Source: Dehalococcoidia bacterium
Lineage (GTDB): Bacteria; Chloroflexota; Dehalococcoidia; Dehalococcoidales; Fen-1064
Assembly: GCA_011170375.1 (NCBI GenBank)
Contig: DUEV01000005.1
Coordinates: 168,231-232,230, forward strand
Direction of reading: 5' to 3'
DNA length: 64,000 nt
Program-made: the position numbers and the translations under genes
Notes under the pieces: generated by a model
Databases searched by the model: none
What the model saw: the letters and a program-made list of their open reading frames with translations, nothing else
What the model was told of the DNA's origin: nothing
In this document: piece after piece, positions 28,920 to 38,332 of the stretch
Layout: the number at the start of each line of letters is the position of its first letter
How positions within the stretch are numbered: the stretch's first letter is position 1

Positions 28920-30110
28920 ATGGCGCTGGACCTGAGCAAGATTGTTACCCAGGTGGCCGCTATGGTGGCCAGGCTGAGGGCTGACAGCCGGGAGAGACAG
29001 GAGCACCTTGAATATGCCCTGAAAGTGCTCAAGCTCCAGGATGACATTGAACGACTTCGGGAGAAAATCGGTGCCAGCCGGACGACCTGGCTGGTGGCCG
29101 GTCTGGTGGATGGCCTCAACCAGCGCTATTCAGTACCGTCGGTTCCGACAGATTTCACCGTCATCGCCAGTGATGGTTCCCACATTGATGTCGACCGGCA
29201 CCGCTCGACACGGTGCTACCTGATAAATATCGGCTCAGTCACTTTCCGCTACGGAACCAAACCCGGCGCTGTCCTTGATAGTCTACCCTATCTCTACGCC
29301 GGTGACGAAGACTTGGTGATTGCAGCACCGGGGCAGCGGGGTCGTGAACAACCGATAGAGGGTACTCTGCTGGGTATCAAGCGTAGCGTCGATGAGTGCC
29401 GTCACCTGGTGGAGCTGGCATCAGCATTGCCGGTAGATAATCCTACTCTGGCGCTGCTTGATGGCTCGCTGATTCTCTGGAACCTGGAGGCCTACGCCGA
29501 TTTCGTTGCCGAAGAGCTGCTTGATAAGGGTTTCTTGGCGTGTCTTGAGGAGATGAGAAGGCTCAGCCAGACTAAGAGGCTCGCTCTCGCCAGCTACATC
29601 AGCTTCCCCCGCAGTACCGACGTCGTCAATACGCTGCGCGTGGCTGTTTGCCCCAAGGAGATAGTTGACAGCGACCGTTGCCCGGCGTGCGAAACACGAG
29701 AATGCGATGCCCTCGCCGGGGTGCGTGACCGAGGATTATTTGCCAGTCTGCTCGAGCCCGGGGAGCGCTCCTCACTTTTTATCAGTTCCTCCAAAGTCCA
29801 GCAACGCTACGGATTCCACCAGGTCCACTTCTTCTATCTGAAGCTGGACGACGAGGTTGCCAGGGTTGAGATACCGCAGTGGGTGGCTGCCGATGAGGAC
29901 CTGCTCAGCCTTACTCATACCCTTGTCCTTGACCAGTGTCTGCGAGGACATGGTTATCCCATAGCCCTGAGTGAGGCCCACGAAAAGGCGGTCGTCACCG
30001 GGGCAGATGCTGAGAATTTCTGGCGACTGGTAGAGGAGTCAATGGTAGAGGAACATCTACCTGTTGTTGGCTCAGCCAAGAACCGAAGCAAGCGGACGAG
30101 GTGGGTTTAA
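28920..30110 (+). CDS. nurA: NurA-domain nuclease
   Basis: FTVIASDGSHIDVDRH...LALLDGSLILWNLE; NurA-like acidic motifs. Confidence 0.82.
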   Translation: MALDLSKIVTQVAAMVARLRADSRERQEHLEYALKVLKLQDDIERLREKIGASRTTWLVAGLVDGLNQRYSVPSVPTDFTVIASDGSHIDVDRHRSTRCYLINIGSVTFRYGTKPGAVLDSLPYLYAGDEDLVIAAPGQRGREQPIEGTLLGIKRSVDECRHLVELASALPVDNPTLALLDGSLILWNLEAYADFVAEELLDKGFLACLEEMRRLSQTKRLALASYISFPRSTDVVNTLRVAVCPKEIVDSDRCPACETRECDALAGVRDRGLFASLLEPGERSSLFISSSKVQQRYGFHQVHFFYLKLDDEVARVEIPQWVAADEDLLSLTHTLVLDQCLRGHGYPIALSEAHEKAVVTGADAENFWRLVEESMVEEHLPVVGSAKNRSKRTRWV

Positions 30111-30165
30111 GTATTTTTATAATTTCACCCCGTGAAAATGAATAATTCGGGAAAAGGGGACTAAA

Positions 30166-30729
30166 GTGAGAAGATTATTAGTGATAATTCTAGTAATTGG
30201 TGTTAGTCTACTCAGTGCTTGTGGCGGAACATCACAAGTGTCTGATTCCACGCTGGGTTCTGAGGAGATTGAAGCATCTGACAATAGTGTCACGATTGTT
30301 ATCGACAAGATAGAAAGAGCCAGCGTTATGCCTGCCGACATAGTTGAAGACCTTTCGACTACAACGCCTTACCAGACACCTGCACTTGCTACGGGTTGCG
30401 ACTTTTTCTGTATTTATCTGACCATTACTCGTATCGAGGACATACACATGATTGACGCGTTCGGTTATGGTGAGGGAGAAACGGCCTTAATTAATGCCGC
30501 AGCCCAGAAATATGAGCTTATCATTGCCAACCTGACGGGGATTGTATTCACTGACCCGCATGATATAACAAGCCCCTGCGAGATGGCGGAGGATGCCACC
30601 GCGTTTTGGGTTTTCGAAGTCCCTGAAGATGAGGACCCAGCAAGGTTTGAATTCATCTATACGTATAAAACAGAGATTGAAGAAGAAACCGAAAGCGGTG
30701 GTCAAATAGATATTATTTTTCAAGACTAG
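30166..30729 (+). CDS. hypothetical lipoprotein
   Basis: GTG start, MRRLLVIILVIGVSLLSACGG lipobox. Confidence 0.6.
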   Translation: MRRLLVIILVIGVSLLSACGGTSQVSDSTLGSEEIEASDNSVTIVIDKIERASVMPADIVEDLSTTTPYQTPALATGCDFFCIYLTITRIEDIHMIDAFGYGEGETALINAAAQKYELIIANLTGIVFTDPHDITSPCEMAEDATAFWVFEVPEDEDPARFEFIYTYKTEIEEETESGGQIDIIFQD

Positions 30730-30770
30730 GGAGAAGAAGGGGTAGGATTACCGATTTTCTGGTACATGCA

Positions 30771-30799
30771 TTGACCAGGCGGAATTGCAGTTGTAGAAT
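30771..30799 (+). promoter_or_regulatory. sigma70-like promoter TTGACC-17-TAGAAT
   Basis: Upstream of the cNMP-binding protein. Confidence 0.5.
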
Positions 30800-30844
30800 A
30801 CCGAGACAACCATAGGACATCGCCTTCGGGGGAAGGAGGGGAAC

Positions 30845-31324
30845 ATGGCAGCGGGTGATATTTGTGGGGACCTGAAGACCTGTGAGCTGTTCGACTCACT
30901 GGATGAGGGGGAGGTGCAGGTGATTACTTACCTGCTCGGAGATAGTTGCTGTATGGAACTTTACCAGGCGGGCGACCACGTTTTTGACCAGGGAGAGTTG
31001 AGCTCCAATCTCTATGTTATTGTCAGTGGTCAGGTGGTCCTGCAGCGGACGGTCAATCTTGGGGACAAGACGGCCACCCGGCCCTTGGGACTTTTAAGTA
31101 AGGGTAGAGCTATGGGCTGGTCGGCGCTGCTCTACGGCCCCCGTTACGCCACCGCCTCGGCTGTCTGTCGGCAGCCGAGTGAACTGATTGTCATTGAGGG
31201 AGCTGTACTCAGAGCAGCGCTCGAGAAAGAGCCTGTAATCGGCTTCAAGGTGATGGACAAGCTCGCCTGCCTGCTTGGCGACCGGCTCCGTGCCGCCTAC
31301 AACACCATGGAGGGACATCTGTAG
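30845..31324 (+). CDS. cyclic-nucleotide-binding-domain protein (CRP-like sensor, no HTH seen)
   Basis: MELYQAGDHVFDQGELSSNLYVIVSGQVVLQR...GRAMGWSALLYGPRYATASAVC. Confidence 0.78.
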   Translation: MAAGDICGDLKTCELFDSLDEGEVQVITYLLGDSCCMELYQAGDHVFDQGELSSNLYVIVSGQVVLQRTVNLGDKTATRPLGLLSKGRAMGWSALLYGPRYATASAVCRQPSELIVIEGAVLRAALEKEPVIGFKVMDKLACLLGDRLRAAYNTMEGHL

Positions 31325-31338
31325 TAAAGATGACGTCT

Positions 31339-31638
31339 ATGAAACGCAACATAACGATTGAATACCTGCAGCAGTACATTAAATCTTAGGATTTCAAACC
31401 CGAATTGAAAGAAGGCTACTTTATGAAGCTCGTGGAGGAAGTGGGGGAGCTCGCAGAAGTAATAAGGAAAAACCAAAGATACCAAGGTGACCCCAATAAG
31501 GCTATCAAAGGTACAATTGAAGAAGAGCTTTATGACGTCTTGTACTATGTAATAGCACTGGCAAATGCATTCGATGTCGACTTGGAAGAGTGCTGCCGGT
31601 TGAAGGAAGAGATAAATAAAGAACGAACAGACCATTGA
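31339..31638 (+). pseudogene. MazG-like nucleotide pyrophosphohydrolase interrupted by in-frame TAG (31387-31389)
   Basis: MKRNITIEYLQQYIKS*DFKPELKEGYFMKLVEEVGELAEVIRKNQRYQGDPNKAIKGTIEEELYDVLYYVIALANAF; single frame, amber at codon 17. Confidence 0.75.
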
Positions 31639-31716
31639 AGTCTCTTTTTTGCTATGTGTATGTGTAGGGAAGAATTATTGCGTACCGGCTTTATGTGGTA
31701 TACAAAAGGGGAGCCA

Positions 31717-31812
31717 AAGAGGGGTGGAGCCCCTCTTACATAAGTCATTCCCCTTCCCCTCCTAGGGGAAGGGGATAAAGCGGGTTCTCAGGAAAATCGA
31801 AGATTTTTCCTG
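31717..31812. repeat. cluster of three consecutive strong hairpins
   Basis: AAGAGGGG/CCCCTCTT; CCCCTTCCCCT/AGGGGAAGGGG; CAGGAAAA/TTTTCCTG. Confidence 0.65.
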
Positions 31813-31869
31813 GGTGCTTAAAGAGGATAGGGTCGTTGGGCTACTAACTGTGGCTGGAAGGAGCTAAGA

Positions 31870-31941
31870 ATGGGAACCAAAGGGCGCAAGAACATCAAGA
31901 AACCAAAGCAGCAGAAGGACAAAAAGGACAAGAAGAAATAG
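31870..31941 (+). CDS. 23-aa lysine-rich micro-ORF
   Basis: MGTKGRKNIKKPKQQKDKKDKKK with GAAGGAGCTAAGA SD-like spacing. Confidence 0.5.
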   Translation: MGTKGRKNIKKPKQQKDKKDKKK

Positions 31942-31950
31942 GGTCCAATA

Positions 31951-32550
31951 ATGCCTGAGTTATCGGACAGGGTCGGCGAGGTAATCGAGGCCAGCACCAC
32001 GGAATTCGTCACCGAGTGCTATGAACTCTACGAGTTGCCGCCGCTGGGCAGCCTGGTGAGTGTTGGAGAAGCGTCTGCGGAGACGTTTGGTATTATTTAT
32101 CATGCTACCACCGCCAGCGTCGAACCGGGACGGCGTCCCATTGCCCGTGGTAAGGACGAGACCTCCGAAGAAGAAATTTATAAATCAAGCCCGCAGCTTG
32201 AGAAGTTATTGCGCAGCGAATTCGGCGCTCTGGTGGTTGGTCATAGCAACGGTGAGACTGTCTATCAATACCTGCCGCCGAAGCCAGCCCATATCCACAG
32301 CTTTGTTTACCTATGCCCATCAGAGCGGGTGAAAGAGTTCAGCCGGTCGTTCGATTTTCTCAACCTCCTGCTGAATACCTCGCTACCCGTCTCTGTAGAA
32401 GAGCTTGTTGCCGCCACTCTACGTCAGATGAGCCGGGCGCATGAAGATAAACAGGCTTTTCTGAAGGCGGCGGGTCGCGAGCTGGCGGTGCTCCTCAGCA
32501 GCGAGTTCAATCGGCTCAGGGCGATTTTGGGGAGGATTACGCCTGCGTGA
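31951..32550 (+). CDS. HAS-barrel-like protein (HerA/NurA-associated type)
   Basis: MPELSDRVGEVIEASTTEFVTECYELYELPPLGSLVSVGEASAETFGIIYHATTASVEPGRRP; resembles HerA N-terminal barrel. Confidence 0.5.
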   Translation: MPELSDRVGEVIEASTTEFVTECYELYELPPLGSLVSVGEASAETFGIIYHATTASVEPGRRPIARGKDETSEEEIYKSSPQLEKLLRSEFGALVVGHSNGETVYQYLPPKPAHIHSFVYLCPSERVKEFSRSFDFLNLLLNTSLPVSVEELVAATLRQMSRAHEDKQAFLKAAGRELAVLLSSEFNRLRAILGRITPA

Positions 32551-32640
32551 CGGCTGAATCATGGGCGAATGACAGCCGAGAGAAATGCCCTTTTTGTGAC
32601 ATTGAGCTCATATAACAAATCCAAGTATTTGATGCTAGAA

Positions 32641-34176
32641 CTACGGGATGATATCCATACCTTTCCAGGCATCAAGTTCCTCACGGGCTGGGTCATACGC
32701 CAAACGGCATGGCACATCCAGTATCATGGTGGCCCGTTTCTCCAGGGTATACGGCTCCCATTCCGGAATTCCTGGATGGCTGGGATTATTGGTGTGAGCG
32801 AAGGCAAGCCATGCACCACTCACGGAATCGACCAGTTGAGGTTTATCAGGGCGCTCGCCTGTTAATGGCATACTTTCTGTAGTATCGAAAACAAATGGAA
32901 TTTCAAGAGCATGGCTTGCTTTGAAAAGATAACCTTTATAATCGGACTCCCAGGTGAACAGGTACATAAATACAGGGGCTCTCCCGGCTGCTATCTTGCT
33001 TTCAACCAACCTGATACAACCCAGTCGCCGGTCTTCACTCACAATTCCGATAAAAAGGTCCCACGGTGTGGCATTGGGACGAGTTTTTCGGTATGCGTTT
33101 AGTATGCTCTCGTACTTATCACCCAGTCTCGCTGATAATCGCTCAACCAGTTCCTCTTCTGTCAGCCGACGACGTCTCGGGTCTCCTGCCACCATTAGCG
33201 CTATTTCATCCCTATTAGTGCCAATAATAATGGGTACGTCATTTAGATACGGGGATGCTTGCGGAATAAATGGATTTGCCGGCAGGTAACGGCCATCTAC
33301 AACCGGCGTGAAACTCATTATGCTACCGGCCGCCATAGCCTCGCGACGGACTTGAGTATGAAGTGGCATTGCCATTACCGCTTCGAGCAACTGCTGGGCT
33401 GGCAGATTTTGTAGTGTTTCTATTTCATTTGTCTTGATTTCCAGTTTTTCCAACAGACGCTCCGCTACCTCTGTAGCGGTAGCGCTTTCCATGCCGCGTA
33501 AAGCCGGGCTGCTCTGGATGATACCTTTGTGGAATAATCCTTCAGCCGAGGGCATGGTTAATAACAGGCTTACTTTTCTGCCACCACCCGATTCGCCGAA
33601 GATGGTCACATTATCTGGGTCACCGCCGAATGCCTCAATATTATCGTGGACCCATTGTAGGGCCAGTACTATATCCAGCATGCCTGCCATTCCCGAACCG
33701 GCGTATTTCTCACCAGCGATATCGGCAAGGTGCAAAAACCCGAAGACATTCAGGCGGTGGTTAATGGTAAGTACAACTACATCACCGCGTTTGGCGAGAT
33801 TTGTACCGTTATATATTGCAGACGAGCCTGAACCAGCCGCAAATCCACCACCATGCAACCATACCATCACCGGACGTTTTTTACCGTCCTTGATACCCGA
33901 CGTCCATACATTCAACACCAGACAATCTTCGTCATAGACTATAACTTGAGCATTGCCGAGGGTTGGGTCTCCGGTAGACTGTCTCGCCTGTGGACAGCTC
34001 GGGCCGAACTCAAGAGCTTCACGCACACCGGCCCATGGTTCCGGCGGTATTGGAGGCAGGAAACGACGATTACCGCTGGTCGGAGCACCATAAGGGATAC
34101 CCTTAAAGACCAAGACGTCTCTATCTCTAACACCGCGTACTTTTCCCGCTCCAGTTTCAGCAATGATTTCTTCTAT
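32641..34176 (-). CDS. carboxylesterase family protein (start codon unusual)
   Basis: [31 protein letters not shown] nucleophile elbow; DCLVLNVWT. Upstream frame [22 protein letters not shown] is open but lacks ATG/GTG/TTG until TTG at 34113. Confidence 0.8.
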   Translation of the reverse strand: MEEIIAETGAGKVRGVRDRDVLVFKGIPYGAPTSGNRRFLPPIPPEPWAGVREALEFGPSCPQARQSTGDPTLGNAQVIVYDEDCLVLNVWTSGIKDGKKRPVMVWLHGGGFAAGSGSSAIYNGTNLAKRGDVVVLTINHRLNVFGFLHLADIAGEKYAGSGMAGMLDIVLALQWVHDNIEAFGGDPDNVTIFGESGGGRKVSLLLTMPSAEGLFHKGIIQSSPALRGMESATATEVAERLLEKLEIKTNEIETLQNLPAQQLLEAVMAMPLHTQVRREAMAAGSIMSFTPVVDGRYLPANPFIPQASPYLNDVPIIIGTNRDEIALMVAGDPRRRRLTEEELVERLSARLGDKYESILNAYRKTRPNATPWDLFIGIVSEDRRLGCIRLVESKIAAGRAPVFMYLFTWESDYKGYLFKASHALEIPFVFDTTESMPLTGERPDKPQLVDSVSGAWLAFAHTNNPSHPGIPEWEPYTLEKRATMILDVPCRLAYDPAREELDAWKGMDIIP

Positions 34177-34354
34177 AATTACTCCTGACTAAAAACGTAG
34201 TCTTTGAACTCAATATATATCTGCTGCTAGGTTAATTATTTATTCACCATTTTGCTCATGTCAAGAAGCGTCCCGAGACAGAGGTAAATCAACGTGTGGA
34301 TTTTCACACCACTTTCCATTTAGCTATCTAATATCTATATTATAAAGGGCTGCC

Positions 34355-34374
34355 GGATTTTACGCATAAAATCC
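34355..34374. promoter_or_regulatory. perfect palindrome GGATTTTA-CGCA-TAAAATCC
   Basis: Divergent intergenic region between carboxylesterase and MmgE/PrpD. Confidence 0.45.
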
Positions 34375-34391
34375 CACCCTTATGCAACGTG

Positions 34392-34432
34392 GTTAATAAC
34401 AAACGTTATCAACGCTGCAGAATGTCTTGACA
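34392..34432 (+). promoter_or_regulatory. near-palindromic operator GTTAATAAC-aaac-GTTATCAAC followed by TTGACA -35
   Basis: 8 of 9 positions symmetrical; TTGACA 34427-34432 with candidate TAGACA 16 nt downstream. Confidence 0.45.
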
Positions 34433-34478
34433 AATACTGGCCATAGAATAGACAATTGCGACGGAGGAGTGGACTAAT

Positions 34479-35939
34479 ATGCAACAGAGAGGAACTAGGA
34501 TGAATCGCCTTAGGAAGGCTCTGGAGGAAGTACGAAGCGATCCGCAGCTTGCTTCGAAGCAATTAAACGGGCCCTCTCCTATAGGCCCTTTGTCAAAGTA
34601 TATATCTGAAAGCCAAACAGCGCCAATCCCTGATGAGATTCGGGAGCTATCCAAGCGGCACATTCTGGATACCCTGGCATCTATTGTAGCCTGCTCGAAA
34701 TTAAAACCAGCACAGCTTGCCCGAGATTTCGCCTTGTTCAACAGTGGGCAGACTCACACCGCACACCTGCTTGGGACCAACATGAAGACAACCCTGTTAG
34801 ATGCGATTTTCGCCAATGCTCTGACCGCCCACGGAGCTGAGATTAACGATTTTTGTCCTTCGGCGTTTGTGCAACCTGGTCCACCCATTGTTGCCACGGT
34901 GATGGGTATTGGTGAGACCTTCGCTGCTTCTGGTGAGCAGTTGCTTCGAGCAGTTGTTGTCGGGTATGAGATTTCGTGCCGCTTGCCAAAAGCTCTCGGT
35001 ATTCGTAACCTGCAAGACTTCGGGCTATCATCACACGGGGTCGGACCTACTTTCGGCTCTGCGGCAGCAGCGGCGTCGCTTCTAAAAATCCCTGAGGACA
35101 GAATCGGGGAAATATTTGCGTACTGCGTGCAGCAGGCATCCGGGTCCTACGAGTGGTTGCGTGACATTGACCATCTGGAGAAGGCCTTTTTGTTTGGTGG
35201 AATGCCAGCCAGAAACGGCACCTATGCTGCATTACTCGTCCACCACGGATTTACCGGTGTCAGAGACCCCTTCGAATCAAACCCGGGATGGCTAATAAGC
35301 TGCATGTTCCTTGGCCCAGAATCGGACCTGGATAAGCAGAGATTAGTACATAAACTTGGCGAGGAGTTCGAACTGCCGCTGGTAGGGTACAAGCGCTATC
35401 CCGTCGGTGGGCCTCTTCAGGCTGGAGTGGAGGGGTTGCTAACGCTCATCGAGACGGTAAATTGGAATGATATTGTAAAGATAGATATAAAGATGCCCGG
35501 GGGTAGGGTGAGTTCTTTCTCGGATGCCCCGATGCCTGCCATAAACCTGAGATATCTGTTGGCCGTCATTCTGGAGGACGGTGAGTTGACCTTCGAGATG
35601 GCCGAATCTCGCGAACGGATGGCCACTGATTCTATCAGGCAGAAAATGGAAACTGTTACCCTGATCCACGACCCTGAACAAGAGAGGGAGCCTAGGGTGG
35701 AATCAGCCCTTGTGGAAGTGACACTGCGAAGTGGTGAGAAGAAGCAAATCTTCGTTGAGCATGTGCTTGGCTTCCCCCATTATCCCATGGGTCGTGAGGA
35801 CGTTCATTCCAAAGCGATGGGTCTATTAGTGCCAATTCTTGGAATGGAGCAGTCTAGTACTCTGACAGATATGGTATGGAACCTGGAGCAGGTTGACGAT
35901 ATTCGCGTGCTCATTCCTTTGTTGATTCCCCCTAAGTAA
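34479..35939 (+). CDS. MmgE/PrpD family protein
   Basis: LSKRHILDTLASIVACSKLKPAQLARDFA...NALTAHGAEINDF; MmgE/PrpD fold. Confidence 0.85.
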   Translation: MQQRGTRMNRLRKALEEVRSDPQLASKQLNGPSPIGPLSKYISESQTAPIPDEIRELSKRHILDTLASIVACSKLKPAQLARDFALFNSGQTHTAHLLGTNMKTTLLDAIFANALTAHGAEINDFCPSAFVQPGPPIVATVMGIGETFAASGEQLLRAVVVGYEISCRLPKALGIRNLQDFGLSSHGVGPTFGSAAAAASLLKIPEDRIGEIFAYCVQQASGSYEWLRDIDHLEKAFLFGGMPARNGTYAALLVHHGFTGVRDPFESNPGWLISCMFLGPESDLDKQRLVHKLGEEFELPLVGYKRYPVGGPLQAGVEGLLTLIETVNWNDIVKIDIKMPGGRVSSFSDAPMPAINLRYLLAVILEDGELTFEMAESRERMATDSIRQKMETVTLIHDPEQEREPRVESALVEVTLRSGEKKQIFVEHVLGFPHYPMGREDVHSKAMGLLVPILGMEQSSTLTDMVWNLEQVDDIRVLIPLLIPPK

Positions 35940-35984
35940 CTGGAGTGAGTTTTACCAGATATATATTGCTACGGAGGTAAATAC

Positions 35985-36767
35985 ATGTTTCCAAAAGAAT
36001 ATGATGTTTCCAGGAAAGTCGTTTTGATCACCGGTGCCGGGCGTGGTATTGGCAGAGGAATTGCAGAGGTGTTGGCAGAGGCGGGAGCTGAAATAGCATT
36101 AAATGCTCTTACCGACCGATATGTAAAAAACACAGCAAGAGAAATTGCTACGGCCAGCGGAAGTAATGTTGTTCCAATGTTAGCTGACGTGACCAAGACT
36201 CAAGAAGTAAATCAACTCATTGAAAGGGTCCTGAATGAGTTCGGTCGTCTGGATGTACTGGTAAATTGCTTGGGTGATGCAATCAGGCAGCCACTTGTGA
36301 CATTTGCGGACGATGCTATCATTCCCATCTCGGACGAAGATTTGAAAAAAATAATCGATATTAATCTAACTGGCACCATCCTATGCACGAGAGCGGTAGG
36401 TGAGTATTTCATCAAGCAACGTAGGGGTAAAATTATTAATATCTCATCGGTTACCGCGGGAAAAGGCGGTGGAGACCTTGTTTTGTACACGCTGGCGAAG
36501 GCTGCGATAATCGGCTTTACCCGCACCCAGGCGCTGGAATGGGCGCCTTATAACATTCAGATTAACTCAATTGCGCCCGGACTTTTCCCGGATACACATA
36601 CCTATGGAGACAGGGCCAAGCTACCTGAGTCCGTCCTGAGAAGGATACCTTTGGGCAGGGCTGGGTTGGTGCGGGAGGTTGGTCTGCTGGCGTTGTACTT
36701 AGCTTCACCAGCCTCTGACTATATGACTGGACAAGCGATATTCCTAGATGGTGGACTTAGTCTGTAA
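35985..36767 (+). CDS. SDR family oxidoreductase
   Basis: VVLITGAGRGIGRGIAEVLAEAGAE; N..S..YxxxK-like LYTLAKAAIIGFTR; NSIAPG. Confidence 0.92.
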   Translation: MFPKEYDVSRKVVLITGAGRGIGRGIAEVLAEAGAEIALNALTDRYVKNTAREIATASGSNVVPMLADVTKTQEVNQLIERVLNEFGRLDVLVNCLGDAIRQPLVTFADDAIIPISDEDLKKIIDINLTGTILCTRAVGEYFIKQRRGKIINISSVTAGKGGGDLVLYTLAKAAIIGFTRTQALEWAPYNIQINSIAPGLFPDTHTYGDRAKLPESVLRRIPLGRAGLVREVGLLALYLASPASDYMTGQAIFLDGGLSL

Positions 36768-36979
36768 TTGCTATTAGTACATGCAATAAGGCTGCGATAG
36801 TAGTGCAGGAGTTGCTTGTTTCGCATAATCACACTTGACGAATACTACTGAGGGCCGCCATCACCAAACAAGAATGATGTCCCATACGAATCGCTGTTAA
36901 ACTTGCTCACAACCGTAAAAACGGCTATCCTTTGGTATCGGTTTTTAGTCCGTGCTCAATGGGGGGATATCAGGTAGTC

Positions 36980-37837
36980 ATGGAAGCTAATAACCCACTG
37001 CAATACTACGCTACTCACAGCGTTATGACCAACCCCGGAGAATACCGGCATCTTTTCGATGGGTTGCCTGCTGATATTCCTTCACTTTGTGGGATTGTTC
37101 AGGGGCTGATACTCCATGCTCACTGGGCGGAGCGGTACGGCATGCAACTCTTAGAAGAGCGCCAGGAGCAGGAGACCAACCTGCGTAAAATAACGCGGCA
37201 ACTGGCAAGAATAATGGAACTGGATGGCGGTCCTCTGATTGCAGCGCGCCCGCTTGAGAAACGCATCATCGGTACCTGCCGTGATTTCTCAATATTCCTG
37301 ACGGCATTCCTGCAGCACCAGGGCGTGCCTGCCCGCGCCCGCTGTGGCTTCGGTACGTATTTTATGCCGGGCAAGAGTGAAGACCACTGGACCTGTCAGT
37401 ACTGGAACACCGACGAAGCAAGGTGGGTGTCGGTTGATGCCCAGATTGACCAGTTTCAGCAAAACGCCCTTAATATAGGCTTTGACACGCACGATATGCC
37501 TGAAGGCAAGTTCCTGTCTGCCGGTCAGGCGTGGCAGTTGTGCCGTGCCGGGCAAGTTGACCCTCAAATCTTTGGGATTTTCGATATGCACGGTATGTGG
37601 TTTATCGCTGGAAATCTGGTGCGTGACCTGCTCTCGCTGAACAAGATTGAGCTTCTTCCCTGGGACGTGTGGGGCATGATGTCCGAGTTCAAACAGGAGA
37701 AACTCTCTCAGGAATACATGGAGGAGATGGACCATGTTGCTGCACTTACCCTGGCAGGCAACGAGGCCTTTCCTGAGATACGTGCTCTCTACGAGAATGA
37801 AGAGAGACTACGCCCGGCGTTGGATTGGGAGCCATGA
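36980..37837 (+). CDS. transglutaminase-like domain protein
   Basis: GTCRDFSIFLTAFLQHQGVPARARCGFGTYF...DHWTCQYWNTDEARWVSVDAQID: Cys-His-Asp pattern. Confidence 0.75.
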   Translation: MEANNPLQYYATHSVMTNPGEYRHLFDGLPADIPSLCGIVQGLILHAHWAERYGMQLLEERQEQETNLRKITRQLARIMELDGGPLIAARPLEKRIIGTCRDFSIFLTAFLQHQGVPARARCGFGTYFMPGKSEDHWTCQYWNTDEARWVSVDAQIDQFQQNALNIGFDTHDMPEGKFLSAGQAWQLCRAGQVDPQIFGIFDMHGMWFIAGNLVRDLLSLNKIELLPWDVWGMMSEFKQEKLSQEYMEEMDHVAALTLAGNEAFPEIRALYENEERLRPALDWEP

Positions 37838-38295
37838 GCGGTTTTGAGCTTAATGATTACCGGCCGTTTACCGATGGCGAGATTGAGGTTGTTGTCAGGG
37901 AGAGGTATCCTGGTGATGAGCAGAGAGGGCTAGTACCGGAATACCGTTTCGCCATCCGTTTGCTAGGCAATCCTGAATCAATCGGTATTGTCAGTCTGCG
38001 CGTCGGGAATACCAGGCATCTGGTTATGTACGCTGGTCATATCGGATACAGAATTGAAAAAGATTACCGGGGTCATCGATACGCGGCCAGGGCCTGTAAT
38101 CTCATCAGGCAGGTTGCCCTCGACCAAGGATTTAAGACGCTCTGGATAACGTGTAACCCGGACAACTGGCCGTCACGCCGCACCTGCGAGATTCTGGGAT
38201 GTGAATTTATCGAAATCGTCGACCTACCGGAAGATACTGATATGTATCAGGAGGGTGAAAGGCGGAAGTGCCGGTACAGGTGGGATTTGGAATGA
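37834..38295 (+). CDS. GNAT N-acetyltransferase
   Basis: HIGYRIEKDYRGHRYAARACNLIRQVALDQGFKTLWITCNPDNWPSRRTCEILGCEF; ATGA overlap. Confidence 0.82.
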   Translation: MSGFELNDYRPFTDGEIEVVVRERYPGDEQRGLVPEYRFAIRLLGNPESIGIVSLRVGNTRHLVMYAGHIGYRIEKDYRGHRYAARACNLIRQVALDQGFKTLWITCNPDNWPSRRTCEILGCEFIEIVDLPEDTDMYQEGERRKCRYRWDLE

Positions 38296-38332
38296 GTATT
38301 AATCTTATGAGTAAGTTTAAGGGAGTAGGCAG

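Noticed and set aside
1889-31638. Genome-wide TAG recoding (pyrrolysine-like) as the explanation for in-frame ambers
   Set aside because: TAG is a frequent terminator of intact genes here and no Pyl genes or suppressor tRNA are visible; kept only as a local readthrough hypothesis.
32600-36800. Prophage or transposon carrying the esterase module
   Set aside because: No integrase, transposase, terminal repeats or phage genes seen.
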